NCBI GenBank assembly: GCA_964484395.1
Contig: CAZAFM010000056.1
Coordinates: forward strand, 1-16,020
DNA: 16,020 bases
Reading direction: 5' to 3'
From: CAZAFM01 sp964484395
GTDB taxonomy: Bacteria; Campylobacterota; Campylobacteria; Campylobacterales; CAZAFM01
Part shown: positions 8,417 through 15,981 of the stretch, in pieces
How the letters are laid out: the number at the start of each line of letters is the position of its first letter
Position numbering within the stretch: position 1 is the first letter of the stretch
Made by a program: the position numbers and the translations under genes
Notes under the pieces: generated by a model
Database searches by the model: none
Told to the model about the DNA's origin: nothing
The model's input: only the letters and a program-made list of their open reading frames with translations

Positions 8417-9595
8417 ATGAAAATGATTAACAATCTAGGTGAGAAATATTCACCTTTTTACTATCTTGCATCACTTGGTGCTGGTGGTATGTCTGTCTCT
8501 TTTTTTATATATCTGATGTTTATGATACCGCATCCAGATACACCACTTGTGACTTTCAATCATATATTTCCATACATTACTGAGATGAACTTTATCTCAC
8601 TTTTAATTGTGATTGATATTTTGGCCATTATCTACTTTGCATTTTTGCACTTTAGGATACTTCTTTGGAACATCAAAGAGTATAAGGCATTCAAGAAAAC
8701 TGAGGCTTTTATGGCTCTAAAAACCTCAAACGCAGAGGTCAGTCTAATGGCAATACCACTAACTTATGCTATGACTATAAATGTTTTGTTTGTATTAGGT
8801 GCAGTCTTTGTTCCTGGTCTTTGGAGTGTAGTTGAATATATGTTTCCACTGGCACTTCTTGGATTTTTGGCAGTTGGTATATATGCTCTTAAGATATTTG
8901 GGGACTATTTTGTGAGGATTATTATTAATGGTGATTTTGACTTTGTAAGCAATAACAATCTATCACAAATGATTTCCATCTTTGCATTTTCAATGATTGC
9001 TGTTGGTTTTGCCGCACCTGGAGCTATGAGTCACTATATGGCGGTCTCGGCATTTGGACTTTTTTGTTCTATGTTTTTTGCAGTAATTGCAGCATCTTTG
9101 GCTCTTGTAAAGATAATTTTAGGTATCAAATCAATTTTAAAGCAGGGAATCTCAAAAGAAGCTAGTGTTAGTCTTTGGATAATGATTCCTATTTTGACAC
9201 TTCTTGGTATTACTGGTGTTAGGATGACATTTGGATTTTCACATGGGTTTACTAATGAAGAACCTTCAACAGCATGGCTCTTTATCCTAACCTCAGCTAT
9301 TTTATCGCTACAACTTATGTTTGGATATGTAGGGTACCTAGTTATGAAAAGAGTTGGTTACTTCAAGCACTACATAAATGGTGATGAGAAGAAGCCTTCA
9401 AGCTTTGCCATAGTGTGTCCGGGAGTTGCCTTTTTTGTATTTGGAATGTTTTTTATATTTTTTGGACTTGTGCAAACTGGTGTACTTCCAAAGTTCTCAA
9501 TTATCTACTTTATCCTTTTAGCACCTTTTACCTATGTGCAGATAAAAACTGTCCTTGTGATACTAAAGCTAAACAAAAAGCTCCTAAAAGCATAA
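8417..9595 (+). CDS. Polytopic membrane protein with about ten TM segments, possible TehA/SLAC1-like (TDT) transporter or TsoY-like protein
   Basis: 392 residues, very hydrophobic. I count about ten membrane segments, near residues 13-37, 58-84, 108-132, 135-162, 183-204, 207-235, 251-274, 284-310, 328-354 and 359-386. Ten helices with a glycine-rich first one (LGAGGMSVSFF) recall the tellurite-resistance/dicarboxylate (TDT, SLAC1-like) fold, but I see no motif that proves it. The cysteine in AIVCPGVAFF (C334) makes a TsoY-type family, described as having selenocysteine-containing members, a second possibility; this is from weak recollection. I chose ATG 8417 because AAGGAGG ends 7 nt before it; a TTG one codon upstream is too close to that site. 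It is convergent with the DUF2905 gene. Substrate and function are unknown. Confidence 0.75.
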   Translation: MKMINNLGEKYSPFYYLASLGAGGMSVSFFIYLMFMIPHPDTPLVTFNHIFPYITEMNFISLLIVIDILAIIYFAFLHFRILLWNIKEYKAFKKTEAFMALKTSNAEVSLMAIPLTYAMTINVLFVLGAVFVPGLWSVVEYMFPLALLGFLAVGIYALKIFGDYFVRIIINGDFDFVSNNNLSQMISIFAFSMIAVGFAAPGAMSHYMAVSAFGLFCSMFFAVIAASLALVKIILGIKSILKQGISKEASVSLWIMIPILTLLGITGVRMTFGFSHGFTNEEPSTAWLFILTSAILSLQLMFGYVGYLVMKRVGYFKHYINGDEKKPSSFAIVCPGVAFFVFGMFFIFFGLVQTGVLPKFSIIYFILLAPFTYVQIKTVLVILKLNKKLLKA

Positions 9596-9622
9596 AAAAC
9601 ACAGGACATCTCAGTCCTGTGT
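9593..9622 (-). terminator. Rho-independent terminator for the minus-strand DUF2905/WYL transcript
   Basis: A 9-bp perfect stem (ACACAGGAC at 9599-9607 with GTCCTGTGT at 9614-9622) encloses a 6-nt loop. On the minus strand it is followed at once by a run of T residues (complement of the A-run at 9594-9598), giving a classic intrinsic terminator about 22 nt past the DUF2905 stop codon. On the plus strand no T-run follows, so it would be weaker for the convergent membrane protein gene. The T-run overlaps that gene's stop codon. Confidence 0.8.
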
Positions 9623-9644
9623 ATCCAATATAGGATAGATTAAA

Positions 9645-9845
9645 TTATCTTCTAAAAAATGAGAGCAGTAAGGATAGAGCTACTGAAACAACTATCATTG
9701 TGGTAATTGGAAAGTAGATTTTTGTTTTGTCGTTTTCTATCTTTATATCACCTGGTAGATTTCCAAACCAATTTAGTAGTCCTGCCTTGTAAGCAACACC
9801 TGCTAATACAAGAAAGATTCCTATATATATTAGGATATTACCCAT
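9645..9845 (-). CDS. DUF2905 family small membrane protein
   Basis: 66 residues with two membrane segments (about 3-24 and 43-63) joined by a short loop carrying GNLPGDI (28-34), the hallmark of the DUF2905 family. A basic tail (FFRR) ends the protein. Function is not known. The start ATG at 9843-9845 is preceded by a GGGAGAGG-like site somewhat further away than usual. It lies 45 bp downstream of the WYL regulator on the same strand, with no terminator between them, and is followed by a strong terminator, so it is probably the last gene of that transcript. Small conserved proteins of this type are common next to unrelated genes, so the pairing may be incidental. Confidence 0.85.
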   Translation of the reverse strand: MGNILIYIGIFLVLAGVAYKAGLLNWFGNLPGDIKIENDKTKIYFPITTMIVVSVALSLLLSFFRR

Positions 9846-9890
9846 AAAATTATACCTCTCCCTTTAGTTCTTATAGCTATCTCTTGTTGT

Positions 9891-10838
9891 TTAGTGAGCA
9901 TTTTGTTCAAGATTTCTCTCCATCCACTCTTTTACACTACTCTCTATCTCAGCTTTCAAGCTTTCAGGCTCTAGGACTTTTATATGAGGTATCCACTTTA
10001 GTATCTCTCTGGATACTTCATTATTATGAGTTATCTTAAAGGTAATCTCCATACCTCCATCATCATAGAGGGAGCTAACTACTTGATTTTTAGATATGGG
10101 TTTTCTTTTGAAGTACTTAACTATCTCACCATCTATAAAAAGAGTGACCCTATAAGGCTCATTTTTAGGCTCAAACCATACATTTATAGCACTATCAAGC
10201 CTCTCTTTTAGTTCACTACTTATAAGAAACTTCTCAGATTTTGCTTTAACATCTGATATATTTTTTAGGTAGTACTTTTTGACTATTTTGTTTCTGCTAT
10301 CTCTTGCTAGAAGATACCAGAAGCCTTCAAATGATATAATCTTTAGAGGCTCTAGGTCTATATTTTTACTATACTCATCAAACTCATACTTACAAGATAT
10401 AGCTATTTTGGCTTCTATAGCGCTCTCAATTGCTGAGATCTCATCTAGCTTATCGCTTATATCTTCTAAGAAAAGTTTGGTAAATATAGGATTAGCGGAG
10501 CTTTTGTTTTTCATCTTTTTTAGAAGTGTTTTAGCCTTTGTGGAAAAAAGAGGTCCTACACTCTCACTTACTCTCTCAAGTATATCAAGGACTAATATAT
10601 CCTCTAAAGAGTGGCTTTTCGCTATACTATAGCCCTCCTCAAACCTAAACTTCTTTCCTATCTTCTCTATAGGATAACTATGTAGCCTCTCATTTATATC
10701 TCTTTGTATAGTTCTAGTACTAACTCCACACTCATCTGCCAGCTCTATTACACTAAGTGTATCACCCTCATTTAGGCGCCTTAGTATGTAGGTCATCCTT
10801 GTTAGGGCTTTATCGTAGTCTTTTTTAGGATTTGCCAT
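9891..10838 (-). CDS. WYL-domain transcriptional regulator (HTH-WYL-WCX)
   Basis: 315 residues. The N-terminal winged helix-turn-helix (about 10-70) contains LADECGVSTRTIQRDI, a DeoR/HTH_11-like recognition helix. A WYL domain follows (about 140-200) with the diagnostic W174-Y175-L176 in EGFWYLLARDSRNKIVKKYYL. A WCX-type C-terminal extension (about 225-310) completes the common three-part layout. WYL domains are thought to sense nucleic-acid or nucleotide ligands, and such regulators often control DNA-damage or phage-defence genes (for example BrxR/CapW types). Applying that here is inference. The start ATG has AAGGAGC 5 nt upstream. A possible 18-codon leader ORF ends just before that site. 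Its targets could be itself, DUF2905, or the accessory genes upstream. Confidence 0.9.
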   Translation of the reverse strand: MANPKKDYDKALTRMTYILRRLNEGDTLSVIELADECGVSTRTIQRDINERLHSYPIEKIGKKFRFEEGYSIAKSHSLEDILVLDILERVSESVGPLFSTKAKTLLKKMKNKSSANPIFTKLFLEDISDKLDEISAIESAIEAKIAISCKYEFDEYSKNIDLEPLKIISFEGFWYLLARDSRNKIVKKYYLKNISDVKAKSEKFLISSELKERLDSAINVWFEPKNEPYRVTLFIDGEIVKYFKRKPISKNQVVSSLYDDGGMEITFKITHNNEVSREILKWIPHIKVLEPESLKAEIESSVKEWMERNLEQNAH

Positions 10839-10846
10839 GTTGCTCC

Positions 10847-10903
10847 TTATGTAGCTTCTACACTCTTTAAATCATCACTAAAATCATAATCAATAACTGC
10901 CAT
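10847..10903 (-). CDS. Possible 18-codon leader ORF before the WYL regulator
   Basis: ATG at 10901-10903 opens a frame of 18 sense codons ending with TAA at 10847-10849 (peptide MAVIDYDFSDDLKSVEAT). The stop codon touches the ribosome-binding site of the WYL gene, the layout expected for a translationally coupled leader peptide. It has only a weak Shine-Dalgarno (AGGT). Chance cannot be excluded for an ORF this short, and it could also be the remnant of a longer gene. Confidence 0.25.
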   Translation of the reverse strand: MAVIDYDFSDDLKSVEAT

Positions 10904-10927
10904 ACCTATTGGTTTGCTTTAGGTGGT

Positions 10928-10936
10928 ATTGTAGCA
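10928..10936 (-). promoter_or_regulatory. Probable extended -10 of the WYL regulator gene
   Basis: TGCTACAAT on the minus strand is an extended -10 (TG-n-TACAAT) lying about 90 nt before the WYL start codon and about 25 nt before the small leader ORF. An imperfect inverted repeat, TGAGT-N6-ACTAA (10942-10957), sits just upstream where an operator would be expected. The region 10839-10966 contains nothing else I can identify. Confidence 0.4.
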
Positions 10937-10966
10937 TAGACTGAGTGAACGAACTAAGCACCCATC

Positions 10967-12166
10967 TCAATACAAAAAACCAAAAAGCCACAAAGGAATC
11001 TTCTTTGGATTTTGTGTAGAATCTGTATCGATTACAAGATAGGCATTATCAACATCTTTTATTTGTGAGAAATTTTTGCCCTCACCCCCAACCTCAAAAA
11101 CACACTCTCTATCAACCAAAAAATCACCCTTTTTTGCTATCTCCATCCTATATATATCTCTTAACTGAGATACAAAAAATGTCTCTCTTATCGTTCCTAC
11201 CTTTGCCTCACTACTAAGAGCGTAGAAAATATTTGTGTTGTTTAAGTACAACTTCTCTGGTTTGGACATACTGCTTATACCCTTTTGACTACTCATTATG
11301 GAAGTTATCAGTGCTGCTTTATTCAGATGGTTTAGATATGCATACAAGGTGTTTCTGCTAACCTCAATAGAGCTAGCTACTTTTGTGATATTTAGCTCAA
11401 ATGGCTCTGATTCACTGATAACAAATATAAGCTTTTTTAGCTTGTGCGTGAAGCTATCTTTAACCAACCCAAGCTTTACTAAATCTATATCTATAGTTTG
11501 GTTTATCACTGCATTTAAAAGTCTAAGATAGTGCGTTCCATGCTCAAAGTAAAATGGATAGTACCCAAACCTCAAATACTCACCAAAATACTCTAAAGGC
11601 ACAATATCACGCTCTATGTTATCTACAATATCAACACTCTCTTTGCATATATCTTGCAAATCAAAGCTCTGAAAGCTTCTCCCTAGCTTCATCTCCAAAA
11701 ACTCCCTATATGAGAGCCCTTTCATGCTATAGAGCACTACTCTTCTACTGAGGTCTGCTTGTGAGCCATATATAGATGTAGCACAAGAGCCAGTAAAGAT
11801 GACTTTTAGCTTAGGATAGAAATCATAGATAGCCTTTAAATCAGAAGCAAAATCACTATACTTATGAATCTCATCAACAAGCAGATACTCCCCTCCTAGC
11901 TTCACAAACTCCTCTGCAAGCTCTATAAGCTTAGTATCAACACTATGAGGATAGTCATAGGAAAAATACAAGCTTTTATGAGGCTCATAAGCACTTTTTA
12001 ACTCCAAAGCCCTCTGCAAAAGTAGAGTTGTTTTACCAACACCCCTAGCCCCTACTATCCCAACTAGCTTAGAGCTAAAGTCTATAGTGCTATATAGATA
12101 TCTTTTGTACTCTATGGAGTGCTCTTTTAGTATCTGTTTTTCTAGCTTCCTAAATGTATCTAACAT
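10967..12166 (-). CDS. AAA_14/DUF4143-type ATPase with C-terminal winged helix
   Basis: 399 residues. The P-loop is GARGVGKTT (39-47), with Walker B YLLVDE (94-99) followed by IHKYSDF, then a sensor-like VIFTGSCAT (122-130) and conserved arginines in LSRRVVLYS. This order is characteristic of the widespread bacterial and archaeal AAA_14 plus DUF4143 family. The second half contains a winged-helix-like segment (about 250-300, VASSIEVSRNTLYAYLNHL) and a C-terminal region (about 320-399) with ECVFEVGGEGKNF, reminiscent of a nuclease-like fold but without a clear catalytic set. Family members are often mobile and of unknown function, sometimes near defence or toxin genes. The start ATG has AGGA about 6 nt upstream. 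A TATAAT box and paired 19-bp direct repeats precede it. It is separated from the tandem AAA+ gene by 67 bp and probably has its own promoter. Confidence 0.85.
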   Translation of the reverse strand: MLDTFRKLEKQILKEHSIEYKRYLYSTIDFSSKLVGIVGARGVGKTTLLLQRALELKSAYEPHKSLYFSYDYPHSVDTKLIELAEEFVKLGGEYLLVDEIHKYSDFASDLKAIYDFYPKLKVIFTGSCATSIYGSQADLSRRVVLYSMKGLSYREFLEMKLGRSFQSFDLQDICKESVDIVDNIERDIVPLEYFGEYLRFGYYPFYFEHGTHYLRLLNAVINQTIDIDLVKLGLVKDSFTHKLKKLIFVISESEPFELNITKVASSIEVSRNTLYAYLNHLNKAALITSIMSSQKGISSMSKPEKLYLNNTNIFYALSSEAKVGTIRETFFVSQLRDIYRMEIAKKGDFLVDRECVFEVGGEGKNFSQIKDVDNAYLVIDTDSTQNPKKIPLWLFGFLY

Positions 12167-12169
12167 GAT

Positions 12170-12221
12170 TATCCTATAATTGTTAATTTTTATTTAACAT
12201 TATATCTTATATTTGTTAATT
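12170..12221 (-). repeat. Two 19-bp direct repeats at the DUF4143 ATPase promoter
   Basis: On the minus strand, AATTAACAAATATAAGATA (12203-12221) and AATTAACAATTATAGGATA (12170-12188) match at 17 of 19 positions, with their starts 33 bp apart, about three helical turns. They flank the -10 box, and the second copy ends 3 bp before the start codon, including the ribosome-binding site. A third TTAA-containing motif (TGTTAAAT) lies between them. Paired direct sites around a promoter suggest an operator, possibly for autorepression. Confidence 0.6.
12199..12204 (-). promoter_or_regulatory. Probable -10 box of the DUF4143 ATPase gene
   Basis: A perfect TATAAT on the minus strand, 32 nt before the start codon and between the two 19-bp repeat copies. 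The expected transcription start would be about 25 nt before the ATG. No clear -35 box is present; repeat copy 1 occupies the sequence directly upstream. Confidence 0.5.
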
Positions 12222-12233
12222 TGTATAGTAGCA

Positions 12234-14324
12234 TCAACTCATAAACCCCATCTTTACCCCACTACTCTCCTTAGCCTCTATTTCCTCTTGTAGTCTTGCA
12301 AGCATATCTTCAGCACTCACTATAGGTCTAAACCTAGCCTGTCTTTTTATAGCTGCAAAGTCTCCTGGTGTTAGCATATCTAGTCTCTCTACTTTTGCTT
12401 TTGTAGCTTTTGATATAGGTGATATACCAAGTGCTCTAGCCTCTTGTATAAAAAGTGATAGTGCCTGAGAGGGTGATAGTGCTCTAAACTCTAACTTTAA
12501 ATCAAAGCGTCTTAGGCTTGCTTGATCTAGGTTATCTTTTAGATTTGTAGTAGCTATAAACACCCCCTCAAAGCTCTCCATCTGAGTTAGCATCTCATTT
12601 ACTTGTGTAACCTCCCAGCTGTGTCTTGCATCTCTTCTATCTTGTAAAAATGAGTCCACTTCATCAAAGACTAGCACGGCACTATCTTGTTTGGCTTCCT
12701 CAAAGGCTCTTGCTATGTTTGCCTCTGTCCCTCCTAGCCACATAGATAGTAGGTCACTCCCTTTTTTTAGGTGTAGTGGTCTATCTAGCATCTCTGCTAG
12801 ATATCTACCTAGTGCACTTTTTCCAGTTCCAGGAGCACCATATAGACATAGCCTAGCACTTTGTGCCATAGTGATACCCTCTACTACTTGCTCTATACTC
12901 ACATCTGTGTTTATGTAGTTAGGATTGTAAGTTGGTGGAAGTTTAAATGTATCAAAAGCATCAAACTTTTTATGTCCCTGAGCTATTAGCGTGTTTTGGG
13001 CTACTTTGGTAAAAGAGCTATCCATATCTATGCCACTACTACTTACACTTTTTGCTACTTTTGAGGCTCTCTCTATGACGGCTGGAGATATGTGCTCATG
13101 TGTTGCTACTTTTTTTATAGTCTCTTTACTAAGTCCACTTCCTCCATATCTTTTTATCATCTCCTCTCTAACACTTCTTGGTGGAACGGGTATCTCTAGG
13201 GCTATATCAAAGCGTCTTATCATCGCATCATCTATGGAGTCTATATCATTACTCACCCATATAGTAGGAGTGGTGTTACTTTCCAGGGCTCTGTTTATCC
13301 ATGCTTTATAGACTTTGTCTTGGTTTGAGACAAAAAACCCACCACTACTAAACACATCCTCTACTTCATCAAAGAGAAACAGTGTATCTCTATCTCCAAA
13401 AAAAGACTGAGCAGCCTTGTATGCTCTAAGGCGCTTATCTCTACCTAAAGGCTCTCCATCACTATCTTCATAGGCAACCTCATAGAGCTTAGCTCCTATC
13501 TCATCTGCTATAGTCTTTACTAGCTCAGTTTTACCTGTTCCAGGGTAGCCATAGAGGAGGATATTTACTCCTTTGCTTGCTTTTGTAGTAGAGCCTTTTA
13601 GATACTCTACTAGCATAGAGATATCATCTTTGAGGTGATTGAAATCTTTAAGCTTTAGGCTTGAAGGAGATGTTTTAACTACTAGCTCATCCATAAGCAT
13701 CTCTACTGAGCTGTTTTTCTCAAACATCCGCTCAACAAAAGAGTCACAAGGGAAATCCACCAAATCAGTAAAGTCCCTATTTAATCCTATTGAAATCTCT
13801 AGTATGCCTGACTCAAAAAGCTTTGAGTCTCTAGAGAGCTCTTTTCTTAGGATACTAAAAGGAGTGTCAAGTACAATAGAAGTAGCTTGTAGATGTTGTT
13901 TGAAGTTTACATTCCTAAGCATATCAAAAGCTCTCTCAGCTATGTAGAAGTTCTCACATATAAGCACTAGTTTAAGATACTCTTTTTGTATAAGAGATAA
14001 TCCAACTTTGCTTGCTAGCATATCAAGGTTTTTCTCAAGGTTTCTATCTGAGCTTAAATCCTTTTTACTTTCAAGTCTTTGGAGTTTTTTGGCCAATAAC
14101 TCTTTTATCTCTTTTCTATCTATGTCATCATCGCCATTCACATACTTTCCAAGACCTAAGAATAGAGCAACACTATCATCAATGATTATACCTTTCTTAT
14201 CTATAAACTCATCAAATAGCCCAGCTCTAAGTATAAACCTAAGCATCCATAGGGTTGCTATATCTTTGATGTTTTTATCTATAGCAAAAACTTCTAAACC
14301 TGTGTGTGATATACCTCTTCTCAT
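12234..14324 (-). CDS. Tandem two-domain AAA+ ATPase (CDC48/FtsH-like modules) with a novel N-terminal domain
   Basis: 696 residues from the start chosen here. About 1-225 is helical and not recognised. Module 1 has Walker A GYPGTGKT (259-266), Walker B LFLFDE (315-320), sensor-1 TIWVSND and IRRFD with a candidate arginine finger (370-371). Module 2 has Walker A GAPGTGKS (496-503), the pore-loop-like MWLGGTE (W529), Walker B VLVFDE (550-555), sensor-1 FIATTN and LRRFD (605-606). Both sites look catalytically complete, and module 2 resembles classical protein-remodelling AAA domains. I chose ATG 14322-14324: AAGGAG lies 6 nt before it, whereas an in-frame TTG at 14348 has no site and would lie upstream of the predicted transcription start. 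The gene follows the zinc-ribbon/PcfJ-like gene by 81 bp and shares an upstream promoter element with it. Substrate remodelling for that partner is inference. Confidence 0.88.
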   Translation of the reverse strand: MRRGISHTGLEVFAIDKNIKDIATLWMLRFILRAGLFDEFIDKKGIIIDDSVALFLGLGKYVNGDDDIDRKEIKELLAKKLQRLESKKDLSSDRNLEKNLDMLASKVGLSLIQKEYLKLVLICENFYIAERAFDMLRNVNFKQHLQATSIVLDTPFSILRKELSRDSKLFESGILEISIGLNRDFTDLVDFPCDSFVERMFEKNSSVEMLMDELVVKTSPSSLKLKDFNHLKDDISMLVEYLKGSTTKASKGVNILLYGYPGTGKTELVKTIADEIGAKLYEVAYEDSDGEPLGRDKRLRAYKAAQSFFGDRDTLFLFDEVEDVFSSGGFFVSNQDKVYKAWINRALESNTTPTIWVSNDIDSIDDAMIRRFDIALEIPVPPRSVREEMIKRYGGSGLSKETIKKVATHEHISPAVIERASKVAKSVSSSGIDMDSSFTKVAQNTLIAQGHKKFDAFDTFKLPPTYNPNYINTDVSIEQVVEGITMAQSARLCLYGAPGTGKSALGRYLAEMLDRPLHLKKGSDLLSMWLGGTEANIARAFEEAKQDSAVLVFDEVDSFLQDRRDARHSWEVTQVNEMLTQMESFEGVFIATTNLKDNLDQASLRRFDLKLEFRALSPSQALSLFIQEARALGISPISKATKAKVERLDMLTPGDFAAIKRQARFRPIVSAEDMLARLQEEIEAKESSGVKMGFMS

Positions 14325-14350
14325 TGCAAACTCCTTGCTTGTTTGCAACT

Positions 14351-14389
14351 ATTTTACTTAGGTCTATACCAGCGTAATGTCTGGATTTA
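14351..14389 (-). promoter_or_regulatory. Promoter of the tandem AAA+ gene with the shared TAAATCCAGACA element
   Basis: On the minus strand, TAAATCCAGACA (14378-14389) is followed after exactly 21 bp by TAAAAT (14351-14356), a -10-like hexamer 26 nt before the chosen ATG. The identical 12-mer at the same distance from a -10-like box precedes the zinc-ribbon/PcfJ-like gene. The element would lie around -40, overlapping a normal -35 position, as expected for an activator site. An alternative -10, TGGTATAGA (14363-14371), also exists. Confidence 0.5.
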
Positions 14390-14405
14390 TATAGATTGTA
14401 GAATT

Positions 14406-15962
14406 TCATCTGTTTTTAGCACCTTTTTTGAGTTCTATCCACCCAGAGACAATCTCCATATCTTTTGAAGGTACAATCTTGTTGTATTTGCTCTTAGCCT
14501 CTTTTATAGTATAGCCATATGGAGATATATGGATAGCATAACAAATCATATCTTCTTTATACACTCCTAGTATGATACTCTCAGCATCATGCACTCTAAA
14601 ACAGTACCCATTAAGGCAGTTGTGCAAAGCACTACCCCATCTAGCTAACTCTACTGCATGTTTTGGTAGTCTAAAGCTTAGCCCTTTATAGCTACCTTCA
14701 AGCCTTAGAGTCTTTTTGTCATAGTTAAAAAAGCTGTTTACCGCTTCACCTCTATGCTTGTTTGCTTCATCTACCACACAGTTATGAAGTTGTTGCATAT
14801 TTAGTCTATGCTTTGGGTAGTTTTGAGATAGGTGTGCTATAAAAGTAGCGCTATTTAGCATATTTAGAGTATCATTGAAAAGCTCTACTTTTTGCATAAA
14901 CAGATCAAAGCTTGATGTATCAAACAGACCTAAAAAAAGCTCTTTTATCTGCTTTTGAGTAAATCTCTCTTTTATGATTTCAAATAGAGTAAGTGTATTT
15001 GAGAGATTTTTTATATTTATAAGTGCTACTCGCTTTTCATAAGGTACTTTTAGTAGGGTTAGCAAGTGGTTTGAGTCCTCAAACACTCTTGCAAAGAGAT
15101 ACTCTGAGCTAGGGTCGTATGTATTTGAGCTATATCCATCTTCAAACACACTCTGGTAGCTTTTATACAACTCTTTTTTAACAGCACCGCTATGGTGTGG
15201 CACTATAGAGTCAAGCATCTCTGTGACAGTAGCCTTGTAGCCTATAAATCTAAAAATACCCTTCTCCCAGAAACAAAAATCTATCTCTTTAAAAACCCTG
15301 TGCTCTAAAAAAAAGAGTGATGCATCTACTATCTCTTTTGGGGTAAATCTATCTGCTTCTTTATGCTCAAAAACAAACTCTATACCTTTTGGCTGATTGT
15401 CTCTTAGAAGCTTTGATATGGCTCTGTAAACATCACTATTCACAAGCTCAGCCATATCTACAAATCTTCCATCTCTAAATATGCGAGCATCTGATATATT
15501 TTTAGTCTTGCCACTTAACTCCAAGCTTCCTTGAGTGGTTATCTTGCAACTTAGAAGTATCTCCTTTCTAAACTCTATAGACTTTGTAGCGTTGCTGAAA
15601 AAAGGTATAAAAAGATACGCCTTAGCAATATACCTATCATACTCTATATATGTCTCTGTGCTCCATGATAGGTCAAACCAATAGGAGTTGCTTCTGATAT
15701 TTATAACATCTGATACATCTATAAAGCTATCATTTCCACATCTAGTGCAGATATACTTAGGCTCAAAGCTCTTTTGAGCGCTTGCGTAAAAAAAGGAGTT
15801 GGTTCCACATCTGCATATACCAGCTACATAGATAGTATTTCTACTAGCATAAGGAAGGGTTAGAAGCCAACTGTTTTTTAAGAGCTCATTTGGTCTTAGC
15901 ACCCTATATCTTTGAAGGCTAGAAGCTAAAGCATCTCTTCTTTCAATCTCACCTCTGCTCAT
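14406..15962 (-). CDS. Zinc-ribbon protein with a PcfJ-like C-terminal domain
   Basis: 518 residues from the start chosen here. The N-terminus carries a four-cysteine zinc-ribbon pattern: ICRCGTNSFF (C50, C52) and YICTRCGNDSF (C72, C75). The middle (about 90-390) is not recognised. The last 130 residues resemble PcfJ, a domain known from conjugative plasmids and phage-like elements: LHNCVVDEA, then FRLPKHAVELARWGSALHNC leading into LNGY (about 430-453), then a strand-rich segment ending in AKSKYNKIVP. Compared with the usual G-x-x-L-H-H-C-V-x-x-Y pattern, one histidine is replaced by asparagine (N448). The biochemical function of PcfJ is not established. ATG 15960-15962 is chosen because AAGGAG lies 5 nt before it; an ATG 24 nt upstream falls inside the predicted -10 box. 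It lies 81 bp upstream of the tandem AAA+ gene on the same strand. Confidence 0.7.
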   Translation of the reverse strand: MSRGEIERRDALASSLQRYRVLRPNELLKNSWLLTLPYASRNTIYVAGICRCGTNSFFYASAQKSFEPKYICTRCGNDSFIDVSDVINIRSNSYWFDLSWSTETYIEYDRYIAKAYLFIPFFSNATKSIEFRKEILLSCKITTQGSLELSGKTKNISDARIFRDGRFVDMAELVNSDVYRAISKLLRDNQPKGIEFVFEHKEADRFTPKEIVDASLFFLEHRVFKEIDFCFWEKGIFRFIGYKATVTEMLDSIVPHHSGAVKKELYKSYQSVFEDGYSSNTYDPSSEYLFARVFEDSNHLLTLLKVPYEKRVALINIKNLSNTLTLFEIIKERFTQKQIKELFLGLFDTSSFDLFMQKVELFNDTLNMLNSATFIAHLSQNYPKHRLNMQQLHNCVVDEANKHRGEAVNSFFNYDKKTLRLEGSYKGLSFRLPKHAVELARWGSALHNCLNGYCFRVHDAESIILGVYKEDMICYAIHISPYGYTIKEAKSKYNKIVPSKDMEIVSGWIELKKGAKNR

Positions 15963-15981
15963 CTGCTCTCCTTTTTTTCGT

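Noticed and set aside
12196..12221. TTAACA...TGTTAA as a palindromic operator at the DUF4143 ATPase promoter
   Set aside because: Only the outer 6 bp of each arm pair; the inner 14 bp do not. The direct-repeat reading explains the same bases much better.
14325..14348. TTG at 14346-14348 as start of the tandem AAA+ protein (8 extra residues)
   Set aside because: The AAGGAG at 14331-14336 lies inside that extension, 6 nt before the ATG at 14322-14324, and the predicted transcription start falls after the TTG.
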